Assembly: GCA_948438565.1 (NCBI GenBank)
Contig: CAOJLW010000139.1
Location: 1-5,983 of the forward strand
DNA: 5,983 bases
Direction: 5' to 3'
Source: an uncultured Lachnospiraceae bacterium
GTDB lineage: Bacteria > Bacillota > Clostridia > Lachnospirales > Lachnospiraceae
The first letter of the stretch is position 1, and each line of letters begins with the position of its first letter. The notes beneath the pieces were generated by a model. The model was not told the origin of the DNA, did not search any database, and saw only the letters and a list, made by a program, of their open reading frames with translations. This document shows positions 5,496 through 5,983 of the stretch, piece by piece. The position numbers and the translations under genes were made by a program.

Positions 5496-5983
5496 TCATC
5501 GCCTGCCTCGGGTTTTCCTCTCCTCTTCAAAGATAAAACGGATAATCTCTTCCCGGGTTCGGTCATCCTGAAAGAGAAACTGCACGCGCGTCTCGATCAA
5601 ACCATGGCGTTTTTCAGCCGCATAAGACGCCAATACATGAGCTTTTAGGACATATTGTTTATCTATGCTGAGATTTGTCAAGCGAAATATCATCAACAGA
5701 TAGGAATCCTGCTCCAATTTGTCTTTTCCGACAAAGCGGACGCCCCCGCCGCTCAAATCCAAAATCGTTGCCTGTTTTTGGCTGTTATAAAAAGCAGCGT
5801 CCTCTTTAAGCCGTTTAAATACGGCCTCTGTCGGCATCATGCGGGCATCCCGTTCGGAAATCTGATAAAACTGCAAATCAATCGTACATGGACATCGATA
5901 GTATTCCCTCCGCTGTAACTTTTTTAACTGAGAATGCAGCTCAATCAGCAACATAAAAATATTGTCCTTTTTATAGCGTTCCT
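5496..5983 (-). CDS. ycgR: YcgR-like flagellar brake protein with PilZ domain, 5' end outside window (partial)
   Basis: The frame is open to the right edge; 161 complete residues are visible. An ATG at 5954 exists, but codons before it read ERYKKDNIF without a stop and fit the end of the N-terminal YcgR (PilZN) domain, so it is internal. The PilZ domain follows with both c-di-GMP-binding motifs: RxxxR within QRREYYR (visible residues 25-29) and DxSxxG within LDLSGGGVRF (Asp75, Ser77, Gly80). The spacing between the two motifs is rather long (about 45 residues). YcgR-type proteins bind c-di-GMP and then slow or bias the flagellar motor; the Bacillus counterpart is YpfA/DgrA. The C-terminus is basic (EERKTRGRR). 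It is followed by an 84-nt gap before cheC, the largest in the window. Family call is firm; motor-brake role follows from the family and the flagellar context. Confidence 0.88.
   Translation of the reverse strand, partial: ERYKKDNIFMLLIELHSQLKKLQRREYYRCPCTIDLQFYQISERDARMMPTEAVFKRLKEDAAFYNSQKQATILDLSGGGVRFVGKDKLEQDSYLLMIFRLTNLSIDKQYVLKAHVLASYAAEKRHGLIETRVQFLFQDDRTREEIIRFIFEEERKTRGRR

Noticed and set aside
5952..5954. ATG at 5954 as the start of a short 152-residue PilZ protein
   Set aside because: The frame stays open to the window edge and the preceding residues (ERYKKDNIF) fit the YcgR N-terminal domain; no purine-rich site at proper distance supports this start.

Overview
The window reads as the tail of a large flagellar/chemotaxis operon from a motile Gram-positive anaerobe of the Clostridia, most likely a Lachnospiraceae-type organism. 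The basis is the pairing of cheC and cheD (absent from enteric bacteria), strong GGAGG/GGGGG Shine-Dalgarno sites, a DUF342/FapA gene next to the flagellar sigma factor, and a membrane-anchored coiled-coil protein of the DUF6115 type downstream of it. The taxonomic call is inference; no rRNA or other phylogenetic marker is present.

All nine genes lie on the minus strand, so transcription runs from high to low coordinates. In that order they are: a PilZ/YcgR-like c-di-GMP receptor (5' end beyond the right edge), an 84-nt gap with a good vegetative promoter candidate, cheC, cheD, a 97-aa two-helix membrane protein, fliA (sigma-28/SigD), a FapA/DUF342 protein, a 107-aa disordered hypothetical protein, a 231-aa DUF6115-like coiled-coil membrane protein, and an MltG/YceG-like envelope protein cut by the left edge. 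From cheC to the left edge, intergenic distances are 12 to 30 nt, and the last junction is a 4-nt GTGA overlap. No terminator-like hairpin was seen, and no gene-free stretch exceeds 84 nt.

Functionally, the PilZ protein would sense c-di-GMP and slow the motor. CheC (CheY-P phosphatase) and CheD (receptor glutamine deamidase) form a known adaptation pair. FliA directs transcription of late flagellar and chemotaxis genes. The genes after fliA are less understood: FapA/DUF342, the disordered protein, the coiled-coil protein (which matches Bacillus subtilis SwrB in position and architecture) and the MltG-like protein form a tightly coupled block that may link flagellar assembly with the cell envelope. 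That block and the small membrane protein between cheD and fliA are the least characterised parts of the window.

Several starts were moved from the longest possible ORF because a much better ribosome binding site precedes an internal ATG (cheC, the 97-aa protein, fapA). The PilZ gene is treated as open at the right edge because its frame continues with family-like residues.
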